Assembly: GCA_025800385.1 (NCBI GenBank)
Contig: JAOXRS010000066.1
Location: forward strand, 1 to 64,000
Source of the DNA: Candidatus Albibeggiatoa sp. nov. NOAA
GTDB taxonomy: Bacteria > Pseudomonadota > Gammaproteobacteria > Beggiatoales > Beggiatoaceae
Direction of reading: 5' to 3'
DNA: 64,000 nt
Shown: piece after piece, positions 48,361-59,434 of the stretch
Numbering within the stretch: the stretch's first letter is position 1
How the letters are laid out: every line of letters starts with the position of its first letter
The notes under the pieces: model-generated
What the model was told of the DNA's origin: nothing
Seen by the model: only the letters and a program-made list of their open reading frames with translations
The model's database searches: none
Translations under genes and position numbers: made by a program

Positions 48361-49077
48361 TTACCATTCTTTCCATAATTCACATGCAACTTCTCTTTTA
48401 AGTTCTGCTGTATGTTCATTTGTGCAACTATCTTTTAATTCCATTTTTAGAATTCTTTTGCAAGAGAAAGAATAGTAGTTGCTTGTTTTATCTTCTTTTT
48501 CAGTTGCTTTACATTGTATGTACGGATATAAAAGAGTTTTTATACTTTCTTCTCTTGTTTTAGGGCGAGATATAAGTGGATTGTAGTATATTTCTTCTTT
48601 TTGAGGTTTTCCTTGGTTTAATTCTGTTAGTATTTCACAAGCCGCCTCTTTTTTGCCTTTAGAACGGGTTTGTCTACAATTTCCTTCTGCTGTGGCTTTT
48701 AATATTGTCTCACATATATTGTATTTTTTATCAATTTCATCCTCTTTTTGTTGGCATTTTTTATATTTGTTGAGTAGATTTTCCTTGCTTTGTTCTTTAG
48801 TGGGTCTTTTCCATAGGACAATATCCTCTTTTTTAGGTTCAGGCTTTGGAATGTTAAATTGAAAGGGAGATAGGTCAGAGCTGATAGTTTTAGATTTTTG
48901 TGCTAACTGAGTTTTTAACGCTTCCATTTTCAACATTACATCTTGGTTCTGTTGTTTCAATACAGCAATTTCTTGAATTAATTTCTCGTTTTGCTTGCTG
49001 TTGGAATAGCCATTTAAGCCAAGAACAAAAAGAATAAATACAAGAATAATATATTTGATAAGAGTTAACGTTTGCAT
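48361..49077 (-). CDS. Membrane protein with duplicated four-cysteine module
   Basis: 238 residues from the ATG at 49077 (the longer reading begins with TTG). One N-terminal helix (IKYIILVFILFVLGLNGY), a coiled coil to about residue 62 (KLIQEIAVLKQQNQDVMLKM), a Pro/Lys-rich linker, then two homologous units of about 84 residues. Each has four cysteines: 108, 122, 134, 147 and 189, 206, 218, 232, and each begins with RP-[TK] and ends with ACEI/ACEL. The module faces outside the membrane if the helix is an anchor, so disulfides are likely. Family not recognised. Confidence 0.65.
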   Translation of the reverse strand: MQTLTLIKYIILVFILFVLGLNGYSNSKQNEKLIQEIAVLKQQNQDVMLKMEALKTQLAQKSKTISSDLSPFQFNIPKPEPKKEDIVLWKRPTKEQSKENLLNKYKKCQQKEDEIDKKYNICETILKATAEGNCRQTRSKGKKEAACEILTELNQGKPQKEEIYYNPLISRPKTREESIKTLLYPYIQCKATEKEDKTSNYYSFSCKRILKMELKDSCTNEHTAELKREVACELWKEW

Positions 49078-49161
49078 GATTTTGCTTATTTTGTTGATTT
49101 TCAATAGTTATTTGTTAAATACTAAAATGACTCTATTCTAATGCTAAAGTCATATTGATTA

Positions 49162-49401
49162 CTAGGCTGGTTTTACAATCTGAATAATTTCATCTAATTC
49201 TTTTTTGAGCTTCTCAAGCTTTCCACTTAGTTGGTAAGCATTACTATATTCTTCGGAGGCAATTCTATAACACACTAAAAAATAGAACTCAATTAACTGT
49301 AGACTGATTAACATAAGGATAACTTTCACGCCCGTGAGAGCCAACCCACCATTAACAAACATTGTTGGACAAATGACGGAACAACATATTTTTTGTTTCA
49401 T
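49162..49401 (-). CDS. Small hypothetical protein, one helix plus coiled coil
   Basis: 79 residues from the ATG at 49401; a GTG at 49437 would give 91. It has one membrane segment (VKVILMLISLQLIEFYFLV) followed by a short charged coiled coil (SGKLEKLKKELDEIIQIVKPA). Same strand as, and 84 bases upstream of, the four-cysteine protein, which has a similar helix-plus-coil start. No clear ribosome site, so it may not be a real gene. Confidence 0.4.
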   Translation of the reverse strand: MKQKICCSVICPTMFVNGGLALTGVKVILMLISLQLIEFYFLVCYRIASEEYSNAYQLSGKLEKLKKELDEIIQIVKPA

Positions 49402-49680
49402 ACCTGTTCTAACTAGGGAAAAAATGGCGTTATACACTGGTTTAAAAGAAGGTCAAATTTATTCCATGCTGAAACATAAAACGCTACTAAATACTTTCCT
49501 GTCATACACTTGCCACACTTGTTGTAAATATGCCTTAAATTTGTCCACAAATACTGGTACAAAAATCATGCATCTTGTACGATGTCACTGCTTTAGCTAA
49601 AAAATAACCATTGGTCATGTATTTTGCCTGAGACCTAAATAATAGCCATTATTGCTTGATAACCATGTGGGGGATTGGAG

Positions 49681-50541
49681 ATGCACTTGATAAAAAAACT
49701 ATTATTCACTGTGATACTTGCCTATGTAGGATTGCAATTAGCCGCTTGCACACCTGCGTCACAAGCCTTAAAACCCGTCGCACAACAAAACCAGCAAAAC
49801 CTTGCAGAATTAGCAAATAATATTCGAGTGGTTTTAGAGTTATATGAACCCCTATTAGAATCCAACGGTGAAGCATTAATCAAACAGCATATCGGCAAAA
49901 CCCGTCAAGAAATGTTTGCGGTGACAGGGATTAATTTTTTTCCCTCTCCAACTGATACTTGGGACTCTCTATTTAATATGATGCCTGACCACAGCCTCGA
50001 AAAATATAAGCAACGTTATCAATATATTAAAGCTGCCTTGGAACGGGGATTAAATGCAGAAGAAAGCCAACAACTGAAATTAAAAGAAGGCTGGATTTTT
50101 ACCGCATTAGCTGATGAAGATTTCACCCCACAAAAAGCCCGCGACTTATTAGATGAACTCACAGTAGCACAACATAAAAAGCATTTTTATAGCGAAGCAG
50201 AGGCTCTATTAACCCCATATGATCCGATTTTAGAATTACGCCGTAACGCGATCACCAGTGCAAAAAGCTTATTAGAAGGATTGAAAAAGCAAATTAATCA
50301 ACAACTAGCCACTGCCAGCATTCATGCTCAATCTATTACCAATTTTGCCAAAACTAAAACCAATTTACAGCAAACCATTAACACTGCCGTGGCTGATGTC
50401 GATGTTGCACAGTTGGAAACAACATTAGACAAATTGAGTCAGAAATATTTAGATAACCCATCTTATAAAGATGCGGCGATTGATTTGATGATTACAGGAG
50501 TGCAAAAACTGATCGAATCACAATTTAGTGGTTCAGAATAG
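49681..50541 (+). CDS. Uncharacterised lipoprotein
   Basis: 286 residues from the ATG at 49681; the longer reading begins with TTG. The signal peptide LLFTVILAYVGLQLAAC ends in the lipobox LAAC, so the mature protein should be lipid-anchored at Cys; the residue after Cys is Thr, which favours sorting to the outer membrane. The rest is soluble, mostly helical and polar (AQQNQQNLAELANNIRVVLE, SLLEGLKKQINQQLATASIH). Function unknown. It stands alone and converges on aguB. Confidence 0.75.
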   Translation: MHLIKKLLFTVILAYVGLQLAACTPASQALKPVAQQNQQNLAELANNIRVVLELYEPLLESNGEALIKQHIGKTRQEMFAVTGINFFPSPTDTWDSLFNMMPDHSLEKYKQRYQYIKAALERGLNAEESQQLKLKEGWIFTALADEDFTPQKARDLLDELTVAQHKKHFYSEAEALLTPYDPILELRRNAITSAKSLLEGLKKQINQQLATASIHAQSITNFAKTKTNLQQTINTAVADVDVAQLETTLDKLSQKYLDNPSYKDAAIDLMITGVQKLIESQFSGSE

Positions 50542-50562
50542 GGCATGTTTAATACAAGGAAA

Positions 50563-50592
50563 TCACAGCAAAAACATTTGTTGTGACTTCTT
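50563..50592. terminator. Bidirectional terminator between the lipoprotein gene and aguB
   Basis: TCACAGCAAA at 50563-50572 pairs with TTTGTTGTGA at 50577-50586 (ten pairs, one G-U, four-base loop). T-rich sequence follows on both strands. Confidence 0.65.
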
Positions 50593-50602
50593 TGTGCCAA
50601 AA

Positions 50603-51460
50603 TTAATGATAATCCAGTAACGGCAAATATTTATCAGGACAGCGATCGCGGAACACAGACCACTCATTGCGCAAAGTCTGAATCGCATCTAAATCAAATT
50701 CTGCCATTAATACGGTTTCATCATTACGATTGGCTTGTGTCACAACTTCACCCGTTTCATTACAAATGAAAGACGAGCCATAAAATGTCAGCTCACAACT
50801 TTCACCAACCTCTTTACCAATGCGGTTAGAGCAAATCAAAGGCATAATATTCGCAGCTGCGTGTCCTTGCATCGTGCGTTGCCAATGTCCTGCGGAATCA
50901 ATATTATTTTCAGGCTCTGAACCAATTGCTGTGGGATAAAATAACAATTCTGCTCCTTGGATTGCCATCGCACGGGCTGACTCTGGAAACCATTGATCCC
51001 AACAAATACCAACCCCTATTTTTCCATAAGCGGTTTGCCATACTTTGAAACCTGTATCACCCTGACAGAAATAGAATTTTTCTTGATACCCAGCACCATC
51101 AGGAATATGGGTTTTACGATATACACCCAATTGCTGTCCATCTGCATCAATCATCATCACCGAGTTGAAATAAGCATTATTAGCACGTTCGAAAAAGCTA
51201 ATCGGTAATACCACTTTCAGCTCTTTAGCCAATTGGCTGAAACGATCCAAAAACGGATGTTGCTCAACACGATGCGCCCAATCAAAATATTTCACATCTT
51301 GATCTTTGCAAAAATATGGGGTTGCGAATAACTCTTGAATGAGAATAATTTGCCCACCTTGTTGTGCAGCATCTCGGATTAACTGCTCGGCACGATCAAG
51401 GTTTTCCGAATGATTATCAGAACAGGCCATTTGAGTTGCGGCAACTGTCACTAAACGCAT
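50603..51460 (-). CDS. aguB: N-carbamoylputrescine amidase
   Basis: Hydrolyses N-carbamoylputrescine to putrescine, CO2 and ammonia, the last step of the agmatine route of polyamine synthesis. A nitrilase-fold enzyme with its Glu-Lys-Cys triad: Glu in LIQELFATPYF, Lys in YRKTHIPDG and Cys in GICWDQWFPE. 285 residues, normal length, and TAIGSEP and DRCPDKY match the plant/bacterial AguB group. Its usual partner agmatine deiminase (aguA) is not in the window. Confidence 0.92.
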   Translation of the reverse strand: MRLVTVAATQMACSDNHSENLDRAEQLIRDAAQQGGQIILIQELFATPYFCKDQDVKYFDWAHRVEQHPFLDRFSQLAKELKVVLPISFFERANNAYFNSVMMIDADGQQLGVYRKTHIPDGAGYQEKFYFCQGDTGFKVWQTAYGKIGVGICWDQWFPESARAMAIQGAELLFYPTAIGSEPENNIDSAGHWQRTMQGHAAANIMPLICSNRIGKEVGESCELTFYGSSFICNETGEVVTQANRNDETVLMAEFDLDAIQTLRNEWSVFRDRCPDKYLPLLDYH

Positions 51461-51571
51461 GGTTTATCCTTTAGTGAATATTGAGAGGACATATTTTAAT
51501 ATGCTTTTGGTGTACAAAAAAATGGCTTTGATAAATTGATCTATACAAAACTACGCTTTTCTCATCACTCC

Positions 51572-54500
51572 CTAAGCTGTTTCCAACGGCACTTGCATAG
51601 TAAATGTTACGCCCTCGCCAAATTCACTATCGCATTGGATACGCCCACCTAATTTATGCGTCACCAAATTGTAAACAATATGCAAACCCAAACCGCTACC
51701 GCCACCTTGTCGATTGGTGGTAAAAAAGGGTTCAAAGATATTTTTTAAATTCGGTTCAGCAATACCTTGTCCATTGTCTTGGTAAATCAAGCGTAAATCT
51801 GTTTCATTAATGATTTCAGCATGGAGTGAAATTTGACCTTGTGGACGGCTCTCGAAACCATGGGTCAAGGAATTCATAATTAAATTAGTGATAATTTGAT
51901 AAAATGCACTGGGATAGCTAGAAAGTATAATTTTCTGTTCACAATGAATACTAATACTATGTTTTGTCCGCTTTAATTTAGGATGCAAGCTTAATAAAAT
52001 TTCATCTAGGTATTCGCGTAACTCAAACTTGCGTTGCTGCTCAGTTGATTGATCGACAGCAACTTGTTTAAAGCCTTGAATCAGCTCACTGGCTCGACTG
52101 AGATTATTTAAAACAAATTCTGCACCTTGAGAAGCTGACCTTAAATACTTTTCTAAATCACTGCGCTTCATTTTATTGTCTTGATAAAGCTTTTGTAAAT
52201 CAGTGGTTAAACTTTTTAACTTTGATGCTGCCGTCACACCAATACCTACAGGCGTATTAATTTCATGTGCCACACCTGCCACCAAATTACCCAAGGCGGC
52301 CATTTTCTCTGACTCAACTAATTGTTGTTGTGCAGACTGTAATTTCTCCAACGCATCAGATAATTCCTGCTTTTGCATTTCAATTTCTAAAGTCCGTTCT
52401 TGAACCTTATCTTCTAAATTCGCGTATAAACGTGCATTCTCTATAGAAATCGCCATTTGAGAAGAAAAGATATTCAAAATTTCCAAGCGATCAGGGGTAA
52501 ATACATTGGTGGCCAAATTATTTTCTAAATATAAAATACCTTGTAATTTTCCCTGATTAATCAAAGGTAAACACAGCACAGATTTGGCTTTATGGTGTAC
52601 AAAATGCGGATCAAAAGTAAAATCACCTTCTTGCACTGCATGATGTAAAACCACAGCTTCCTGTGAACGCACCACATAATTAATCAATGTAATCGGCAAT
52701 GCCGCATCAAATTCGGTAATCGGTGTCGATTGTAATACAGCAATATCATTGCTCCCTTCAGCCTCAACCACCCATTGACCCTTTTTATCTAAAATCAATG
52801 CACCACGTTGCGCTCCCGCATTTTCAATCACAATCTTCATTTGTTTTTTTAACAATTGCTCGATCACAATTTCGCTGGCAATGGTCTGTACAGATTTTAA
52901 TACGCTGGCTAAATCGATCGCGGAGTGGTTGCGTTCAGCCGTATCAATAAAATGTGCCGAAGTGGTCGTAGCTTTATGTCGATTGGCAATAAGATACTGA
53001 CTATATTGTTTTTCTAATAATAAAACTTTGGCTTTTGCACCCCATTGCGTATACGCATAATGTGCATCATTCAAATATACTTGGGCTAAACGCGGCTTAT
53101 CCATTCTAAATAAAAATTGGGCGGCTCGTTCGCAAATCAGGGCTTCTTCTTGTAAATAACCATGTTTTTGGGCGAGTTGTGCCGCGTGTTCGTAGCAGTC
53201 TTTGGCTAATTCGATGCAATTATCTTTGGCTGCAATTTCAGCGTTAATCAATTGATATTTATGCGCGTGATTGTCTGGTGAGTGTTTTGCCCAATATTTT
53301 AATTTCTTTTGAATGCGCTTAATTTCATATAAAAATAGCTCTTTTTCGTTCGCAGCAGCTTGGGGCAATAAGGTTAAATAAATCAAGGCAGAATAAAAGT
53401 AGAAGCTCGGATAAATCGGCAAACCAATCACACTATTAATAAATGGCTCAGCTTTTTCTGCATTGGATAAAGCATCTGGGTAAGCATCAAACCAATAGCA
53501 CAATAACATTTTATGAAAATACAGATTAAACAACGCCGTTTGATCGTTTTCTTGGACATGATGAGCAAGCATTGTACTTTCATCATAAACACTGCCTTGC
53601 AACAGCATATTTTCTTTAAATATCTCTATTTTATCTATGTCTGTTTGCAGTAGAAACTGTACACTCTGACGGCAGATACGGGAATAAATTAAAGGTTTAA
53701 CTTGTTTTAAACGGCCGATATTTGATAGGTTTTTCTGTATTTCTGTGTCAATCAACTCTAAATTTTGACCACTTAAAAATAAACCCATGTAATAACTACA
53801 AGCCATCAACGCGGCTTGATTTAAATCGCCTGTTTCTAATGTATCTTGATAAACTTGTTTTAAAGCGGGCACAATCTCATGTATCGGTTCACACCAATGA
53901 CGAATTTGTGCATGAACGGTGAAACGGGTTTTGAGTTCTAACGATTTATTGTTTGCACTCGCAACCACATCTAAAGCCAGTTGTCCAAACTCATAGCCTT
54001 TTGGTATCTCTTTGGCTAAGCTGCATAATATGACACCGTAACTGGCATATACATAACTGGAGACAGGGGCATTACCATAACGCAAACATAAATTAACCGC
54101 TTTACATGTCAGCAGTGGAATCAGCTCAGGTACAGCATGATAAGCAGGTGCACCTATGCTGCTTAAAATACGCAGTGCGGCAAGCCGACTTGAGTCTGTC
54201 ATCACAGGTAAATGCGTCAATGTCATCACCTTACGCCGTCTAAGTAGCCAACGATTACGTAACAGCGCGTTAAACAAAGCCAAATTATTGGGTATATCTG
54301 GAAAGCGAATATTGAGTTGATGTAATACCTGCTGCGCCATATTGACCGCTTCATAATGTTTATGGCTATTAATACAAGCGTGAATTTTCAGCTCATAAAT
54401 TTGGATTTTATCTAAAACAGTTTGTGCTTGATGTAAAACAATCTCAGCCAAGCCTTCCATCTGTACGGTATCACCACATAAAAATGCAGTTTCAGCGGCT

Positions 54501-56905
54501 TCAATCGTCAGTGACAAAGTCAGCATATATTGTCTTTCCCAACTTTTTTCACCAAGTAATAAAATACCTGTGCTCAAATAATTCAATGCTCGAGAATAGG
54601 CCGCAGCAAACCGTGATTTACGCCCAGCTAATAAATTTAAATGAGCCAATTGCAAACGTGCTTCAGGTTCTACGATGAGCGGGATTGCTTCATTTAGTTG
54701 ATTCACAATATCAAAAATATACGGATCAACTCGTTTAGCAGAGGCCATTTTCAGCAGTAACTCACCCACTTGCTTATGAATGTGTTGCTTCTGATCGGCA
54801 GGCACAAGTGAATAAGCCGCTTGTTGAATCCGATCATGGGTAAACCGATATAGTGTAGAAATTTGATAACTTTCTGAGCTGGTCGTATTGCCATCTGAAG
54901 AAAGCGTATGGTAAGGCACATAACCTGATTTATATTCGGCAGGTACAATTAAACCCTCTGCGGCCGCTTCCCATAATGAAGCAACAGCCTGTTCTGACAA
55001 CATTTCTAATGTTTCAACACTGAACTTATAACCAATACATGCGGCAAGCTTTAAAAATTGTTGGGTAGAATCTGGCAGACGTTGAATTTTACTGGCTAAT
55101 AAATCCACTACATTTTCAGTCATGGTGGCTTCATCATGGATTTGATCTAAATCCCAATCCCATGTCAGGCTTTCTAAATCGAATTGAATCAGTTTTTGTG
55201 CGTGTAATGCTTTTAAAAATTCATTGATAAAATAAGGGTTACCACCTGTTTTCTCTAATATTAAACTGCCTAATGCCTGTGCGGGTTGCTGGCCACAAGA
55301 CAGTGTATCAATGACCAATTGGGTGATAGATGACAAGGTCAATGGCAATAGTGAAATGGCTTTGACGGTGACGTTAGCAGCTTCAAGGTCTTCAAACGTC
55401 TGCATTAATAATTGGATACGCTGGCTATTATTGTCTTGGTAAGCTGCGATGATAAATAGGTAGTTATCTGCAGAAGTCATCAGCGGTACAAGCAAATTCA
55501 GACTGGCAATATCTGCCCAATGTAAATTGTCTAAAAAAATCACCAAAGGGCGTTTGGGTTGGGTAAAAGTGAGGATGAAGCGTTGTAAAGTGAGACTTAA
55601 CCGAGCTTGATGTTCTTCAGTCGATAATCGTGTTACACAAGCTTGTTTGCCAATGATGAATTCTAATTCAGGTATTACGTCGGTTATCACGCGCCCATTA
55701 ATACCTAAGGCTTGATTAAAGCGTTGCCCCCATGCTTCCAGCCGACTTTCATTTTCAATTAATAACTGTTTTACTAAATCTTGAAACGCTTGCAAGATAG
55801 CGCGGTAAGGTTGATGCTGACGATCATTGCGCTCAAAACAACAACGTACAAAATAACCTTGTGAGTCGGTTAAAGGGTCATATACGGCTTTGACCAGCGC
55901 GGTCTTCCCAACACCGGGGTAACCTGCCAACATGAGCAATTGGTTTGTACCATCGCGTACTTGTTCAAATGCAGCTAATAAGGTATCAACTTCAAATTCG
56001 CGTCCATACAGTTTTTGGGAAATCCGCAAAATTGGCGAAATATCATTTTCTCCTAACGTAATATTTTCAATGTCGCCATTGGCTTCTAACTGCATTAAAC
56101 AAGAGACTAAATCTGCTTGAATCCCAAATGCACTTTGATAACGTTCTGCTACGTTTTTTTGCAGCAATTTCATGATAATGCTAGAAATCGTTTTGGGGAT
56201 AGTGGGCTTAATTTGGTGTGGTGGTTCAGGTGGCTTAGCAATATGTGCATGAATCAGTGCAATCGGATCACTGGTATCAAAAGGTAAACGCTGGGTAATC
56301 AATTCATATAAGGTTACACCCAATGAATAAAAATCAGTTCGGTAATCCATCACTTGATTGATACGGCCAGTTTGCTCGGGTGACATATACGCAAACGTTC
56401 CTTCAAGCGAAGGTGCAATAAAATCGCTCGTATCCTGTAATAAAACTGACGATAGTCCGAAATCTATCAGTTTGATTTCATTTGTTTTGGGATCAATAAC
56501 AATATTAGAAGGGTTAATATCGCGGTGAATGATGTGCTTTTGATGGACACGAGCCAGAATCTCGCTAATGTCGATGCTGATTTTTAAAAAATTAATTAAG
56601 CCAATAGGTTGCTTATTAAAGTATTGATCTAATGACTGACCCCCAAAATCTTCTAACACCATAAACCAACGGTGCTGATGATGATCTAGTGCATAAGCGT
56701 GCGCAACCCCTTGTACATCTTCTAGTTTTTTATGAATTTCAAATTCTTGGCGAAAACGAGCAATACGCTCAGGTGTGGGACGTTCATCAGTAAGGATTTT
56801 TAAAATCACATTCGCATTATCAGCAGTCCGTCTGGCACGATAAATTAGTGACTTGTTTCCCTCGTGGATTTTATCGCGGACTTCATAGCCCGGTAGCATA
56901 TTCAT
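51572..56905 (-). CDS. Ser/Thr kinase-AAA ATPase-GAF-histidine kinase fusion
   Basis: 1777 residues from the ATG at 56905. An N-terminal Hanks kinase (about 1-260) has the ATP lysine in [15 protein letters not shown] at 127-134 and DFG at 148-150. A STAND-type ATPase follows (Walker A GYPGVGKT near 333; Walker [12 protein letters not shown]), then about 700 residues of helical repeats. A GAF domain (about 1340-1500) precedes a coiled coil, then a histidine kinase with His in VAHEINTP and ATPase motifs DNGQGIAE and [14 protein letters not shown]. This architecture is known from cyanobacteria and large-genome proteobacteria; targets are generally unknown. No receiver is fused or adjacent. Confidence 0.9.
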   Translation of the reverse strand: MNMLPGYEVRDKIHEGNKSLIYRARRTADNANVILKILTDERPTPERIARFRQEFEIHKKLEDVQGVAHAYALDHHQHRWFMVLEDFGGQSLDQYFNKQPIGLINFLKISIDISEILARVHQKHIIHRDINPSNIVIDPKTNEIKLIDFGLSSVLLQDTSDFIAPSLEGTFAYMSPEQTGRINQVMDYRTDFYSLGVTLYELITQRLPFDTSDPIALIHAHIAKPPEPPHQIKPTIPKTISSIIMKLLQKNVAERYQSAFGIQADLVSCLMQLEANGDIENITLGENDISPILRISQKLYGREFEVDTLLAAFEQVRDGTNQLLMLAGYPGVGKTALVKAVYDPLTDSQGYFVRCCFERNDRQHQPYRAILQAFQDLVKQLLIENESRLEAWGQRFNQALGINGRVITDVIPELEFIIGKQACVTRLSTEEHQARLSLTLQRFILTFTQPKRPLVIFLDNLHWADIASLNLLVPLMTSADNYLFIIAAYQDNNSQRIQLLMQTFEDLEAANVTVKAISLLPLTLSSITQLVIDTLSCGQQPAQALGSLILEKTGGNPYFINEFLKALHAQKLIQFDLESLTWDWDLDQIHDEATMTENVVDLLASKIQRLPDSTQQFLKLAACIGYKFSVETLEMLSEQAVASLWEAAAEGLIVPAEYKSGYVPYHTLSSDGNTTSSESYQISTLYRFTHDRIQQAAYSLVPADQKQHIHKQVGELLLKMASAKRVDPYIFDIVNQLNEAIPLIVEPEARLQLAHLNLLAGRKSRFAAAYSRALNYLSTGILLLGEKSWERQYMLTLSLTIEAAETAFLCGDTVQMEGLAEIVLHQAQTVLDKIQIYELKIHACINSHKHYEAVNMAQQVLHQLNIRFPDIPNNLALFNALLRNRWLLRRRKVMTLTHLPVMTDSSRLAALRILSSIGAPAYHAVPELIPLLTCKAVNLCLRYGNAPVSSYVYASYGVILCSLAKEIPKGYEFGQLALDVVASANNKSLELKTRFTVHAQIRHWCEPIHEIVPALKQVYQDTLETGDLNQAALMACSYYMGLFLSGQNLELIDTEIQKNLSNIGRLKQVKPLIYSRICRQSVQFLLQTDIDKIEIFKENMLLQGSVYDESTMLAHHVQENDQTALFNLYFHKMLLCYWFDAYPDALSNAEKAEPFINSVIGLPIYPSFYFYSALIYLTLLPQAAANEKELFLYEIKRIQKKLKYWAKHSPDNHAHKYQLINAEIAAKDNCIELAKDCYEHAAQLAQKHGYLQEEALICERAAQFLFRMDKPRLAQVYLNDAHYAYTQWGAKAKVLLLEKQYSQYLIANRHKATTTSAHFIDTAERNHSAIDLASVLKSVQTIASEIVIEQLLKKQMKIVIENAGAQRGALILDKKGQWVVEAEGSNDIAVLQSTPITEFDAALPITLINYVVRSQEAVVLHHAVQEGDFTFDPHFVHHKAKSVLCLPLINQGKLQGILYLENNLATNVFTPDRLEILNIFSSQMAISIENARLYANLEDKVQERTLEIEMQKQELSDALEKLQSAQQQLVESEKMAALGNLVAGVAHEINTPVGIGVTAASKLKSLTTDLQKLYQDNKMKRSDLEKYLRSASQGAEFVLNNLSRASELIQGFKQVAVDQSTEQQRKFELREYLDEILLSLHPKLKRTKHSISIHCEQKIILSSYPSAFYQIITNLIMNSLTHGFESRPQGQISLHAEIINETDLRLIYQDNGQGIAEPNLKNIFEPFFTTNRQGGGSGLGLHIVYNLVTHKLGGRIQCDSEFGEGVTFTMQVPLETA

Positions 56906-57184
56906 GGTGTGTAGCAATTCGGCGACTATTATCAAAATTCAATCATAGCAACAATTTTGCCTAAACATCATGACGCGATTGTGAAGCAAAGATAGCTGGT
57001 ATAAAGCCTACATAGTGTAAAGCTATTCCTTGCATCAGAAAAGACTTAAAGCCGTAAGATAAAAGCTTGGATAGTATAAAATTCGTAGCACAAGATTCTA
57101 ATCTGAAATCGCTTAAACAACAAAACAGGTTTGCATTTTTAAGGTTTTGGATTTAAATAAGTTTCCAAACAACTGACTTGATCG

Positions 57185-59308
57185 CTATTTCCGTTTAATC
57201 ACTAACAAAGTAATGTCATCAAATACCTTTTGTTGACCAATATGTTTTTTTACATCTTGAATAATGATTTGCTGGATTTTCTTAGCGGATAAAGACCAAC
57301 TATCTTGGATGACAGCGCATAAACGCTCATGACCATACAGTTGTTTATTCATATTTTCAGCTTCAGTAATCCCATCCGTATATAAAACAATGCCTTCGCC
57401 TCGCGCTAACTCTAGCTCAACCCGATTAATAAAGTCTTCAATATTGGCTTCTAAGCCCACAGGAAAACCAAGATCAATGGTGTCAAAACGCTCTAACTCA
57501 CCCGTTTGCCGCATCACCAATACTTCTTCATGCTGACCGACAAAACTCACTTTTCCATGACTGTAATTTAACAGTGTTAAGCTGAGGTTTTTATCAGTTT
57601 TCATACGCTGTACATTGTTATAAATCGTACGGTTCAAAATAGTTAAACACATTTCTGGGCTACACGTCTCATTCATAAACAAAGTACGCACCGCTGTTTG
57701 CACCATCAACATTAATACGCCACTGGTTAAACCGTGTCCTGTCACATCACCAATCGCAATTTTAACCGTATCACCATACTGAATAATATCGTAATAATCA
57801 CCGCCAACCTCCGTCGCGGGCTGCATATATCCTGCAATATCTAAATCTTGGATATGTTCCAATTCTTCATGACGGGGTAAAACCATTTGCTGTAATTGGC
57901 GGGTAATTTCTAGCTCCATACCCATACGCTGATTTTCTTGACGTAAATACTCATTCAGGGCTTGTATTTCCTCATTTGCCTGCGCTAGTTCTTGTGTCCT
58001 TTCTGACACTTTTAACTCTAAATGCTCAAATACATCCTTCAACTGTTTCGCCATACTATCAAATGATTGTGCCAATTCCCCAATTTCATTTTTACCATTG
58101 GTTGCTAGATGTTGATTCCAATCTCCTTGCGCTAAGGCTTTCGCGGCATGATTCAAATGTCCTATTGGTGTCACAATCCAATGTGCCGTAATCAATCCAA
58201 CAAAAATCGCCATAATCAACGCAATAGCCATCAATATAATTGTCATTTGGTTATTTTCATGAATATGTTGCATAAAGTCAGATTCAGGAATCACCACATT
58301 AATCAGCCAATCTAATCCCATCGCATCACGATAAGGCATCACTTGTAAATAATAATGCTTGCCATCAACTTTAAAATCTAGCAATTGCGCTGTATTGATA
58401 TTCTTCAAATCAGCAAATTGTTGTTGTAAAAACTTGGCAGTATTCGCGGTTAATACATCTTCGCTGTCAAAAATAGGTAATCGATTTAGTTTGCCTGTTG
58501 CATCTGATATGAAAGGCTTTTCACCTGTAGAACTTGCAATCATTAGTTGCGATTGACGTTCGACAATGAACGCTTGCCCCGTTTTACCAATTTGCTGTTG
58601 CTGCAAGAACTTACCAATTTCTAATAACACTAAATCCGTGCCCACAATGCCAGCAAAACCTTTGTCTGTAAAAACAGGCGAACTCATCGTAATCGCTAAA
58701 CGAGGGTGGGTAAAATATACAAACACATCACCCCAAGTCGATTGCTTAGCTTGTGCAGCGGGTACATACCAAGGCCGAATTCGAGGGTCATAATTAGGTT
58801 TACTACGAATTTTTTCATCAATTGATAAGAGGCCTTGCACATCTGTGTTATAAGTGGTTAAGGCATAATCCGTGGCTGCATCGGAAATATCGATATGAAA
58901 CCCCTCATTATCCGCTAGACGTTCATAACCGAAAAATTCGCCTTCAATATTACCTAACAATAAATAACTAACAGTAGGGAAGTCATACACAATTTTTTGA
59001 AACAATGCTTCTAAGCTACGCGGATCATAAGCATCACCAATCCCCAACTCTAAACTATTTATTACAGCCTGATTAGCTTGCATGGGTGCTTTTAAATGTG
59101 TATCTAAATGATTATAAATTTTTTGACTTAATTCTTGTCTAAGCTGATAAATGAATTCTTGCACTGAAAGTTGACTGTTTTGCAGCGATAAATAGCCTGT
59201 CAATCCAACAGCTAATAAAATTTGGATGATAAATGGAATAACTAAAATCGTACGTAAGTGTGAACGCTGAATAATGTGGGAATACTGTAACCTTAGGTGG
59301 TTGAACAT
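57185..59308 (-). CDS. dCACHE-HAMP-PP2C membrane phosphatase (RsbU/SiaA type)
   Basis: 707 residues from the ATG at 59308 (MFNHLRLQYSH), eight bases after GGGAG; the longer reading begins with TTG. Helix 1 (TILVIPFIIQILLAVGLTGY) and helix 2 (TIILMAIALIMAIFVGLITA) enclose a periplasmic dCACHE domain of about 300 residues (WYVPAAQAK, VGTDLVL). Then come HAMP, a coiled coil and a SpoIIE/PP2C domain with metal sites in GGDYYD, GDVTGHG and YTDGITEAEN. The same architecture is seen in SiaA of Pseudomonas, which dephosphorylates a STAS-like partner to control a diguanylate cyclase. Here it is 108 bases behind a multi-PAS cyclase gene on the same strand. Confidence 0.9.
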   Translation of the reverse strand: MFNHLRLQYSHIIQRSHLRTILVIPFIIQILLAVGLTGYLSLQNSQLSVQEFIYQLRQELSQKIYNHLDTHLKAPMQANQAVINSLELGIGDAYDPRSLEALFQKIVYDFPTVSYLLLGNIEGEFFGYERLADNEGFHIDISDAATDYALTTYNTDVQGLLSIDEKIRSKPNYDPRIRPWYVPAAQAKQSTWGDVFVYFTHPRLAITMSSPVFTDKGFAGIVGTDLVLLEIGKFLQQQQIGKTGQAFIVERQSQLMIASSTGEKPFISDATGKLNRLPIFDSEDVLTANTAKFLQQQFADLKNINTAQLLDFKVDGKHYYLQVMPYRDAMGLDWLINVVIPESDFMQHIHENNQMTIILMAIALIMAIFVGLITAHWIVTPIGHLNHAAKALAQGDWNQHLATNGKNEIGELAQSFDSMAKQLKDVFEHLELKVSERTQELAQANEEIQALNEYLRQENQRMGMELEITRQLQQMVLPRHEELEHIQDLDIAGYMQPATEVGGDYYDIIQYGDTVKIAIGDVTGHGLTSGVLMLMVQTAVRTLFMNETCSPEMCLTILNRTIYNNVQRMKTDKNLSLTLLNYSHGKVSFVGQHEEVLVMRQTGELERFDTIDLGFPVGLEANIEDFINRVELELARGEGIVLYTDGITEAENMNKQLYGHERLCAVIQDSWSLSAKKIQQIIIQDVKKHIGQQKVFDDITLLVIKRK

Positions 59309-59434
59309 CGCTTTTTCTCCCAACAATATATAAACCCAACCCCAGAACTAGATTGTATAAGAAAACAGCTGAATATAATTAAGAAATAGGTTTAAATCAT
59401 AGATTTTTCCATACTTATCTATAGCAAAACTGCA

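Noticed and set aside
49334..49600. Plus-strand reading of 88 residues
   Set aside because: Overlaps a minus-strand frame, has no ribosome site, and its composition is not protein-like.
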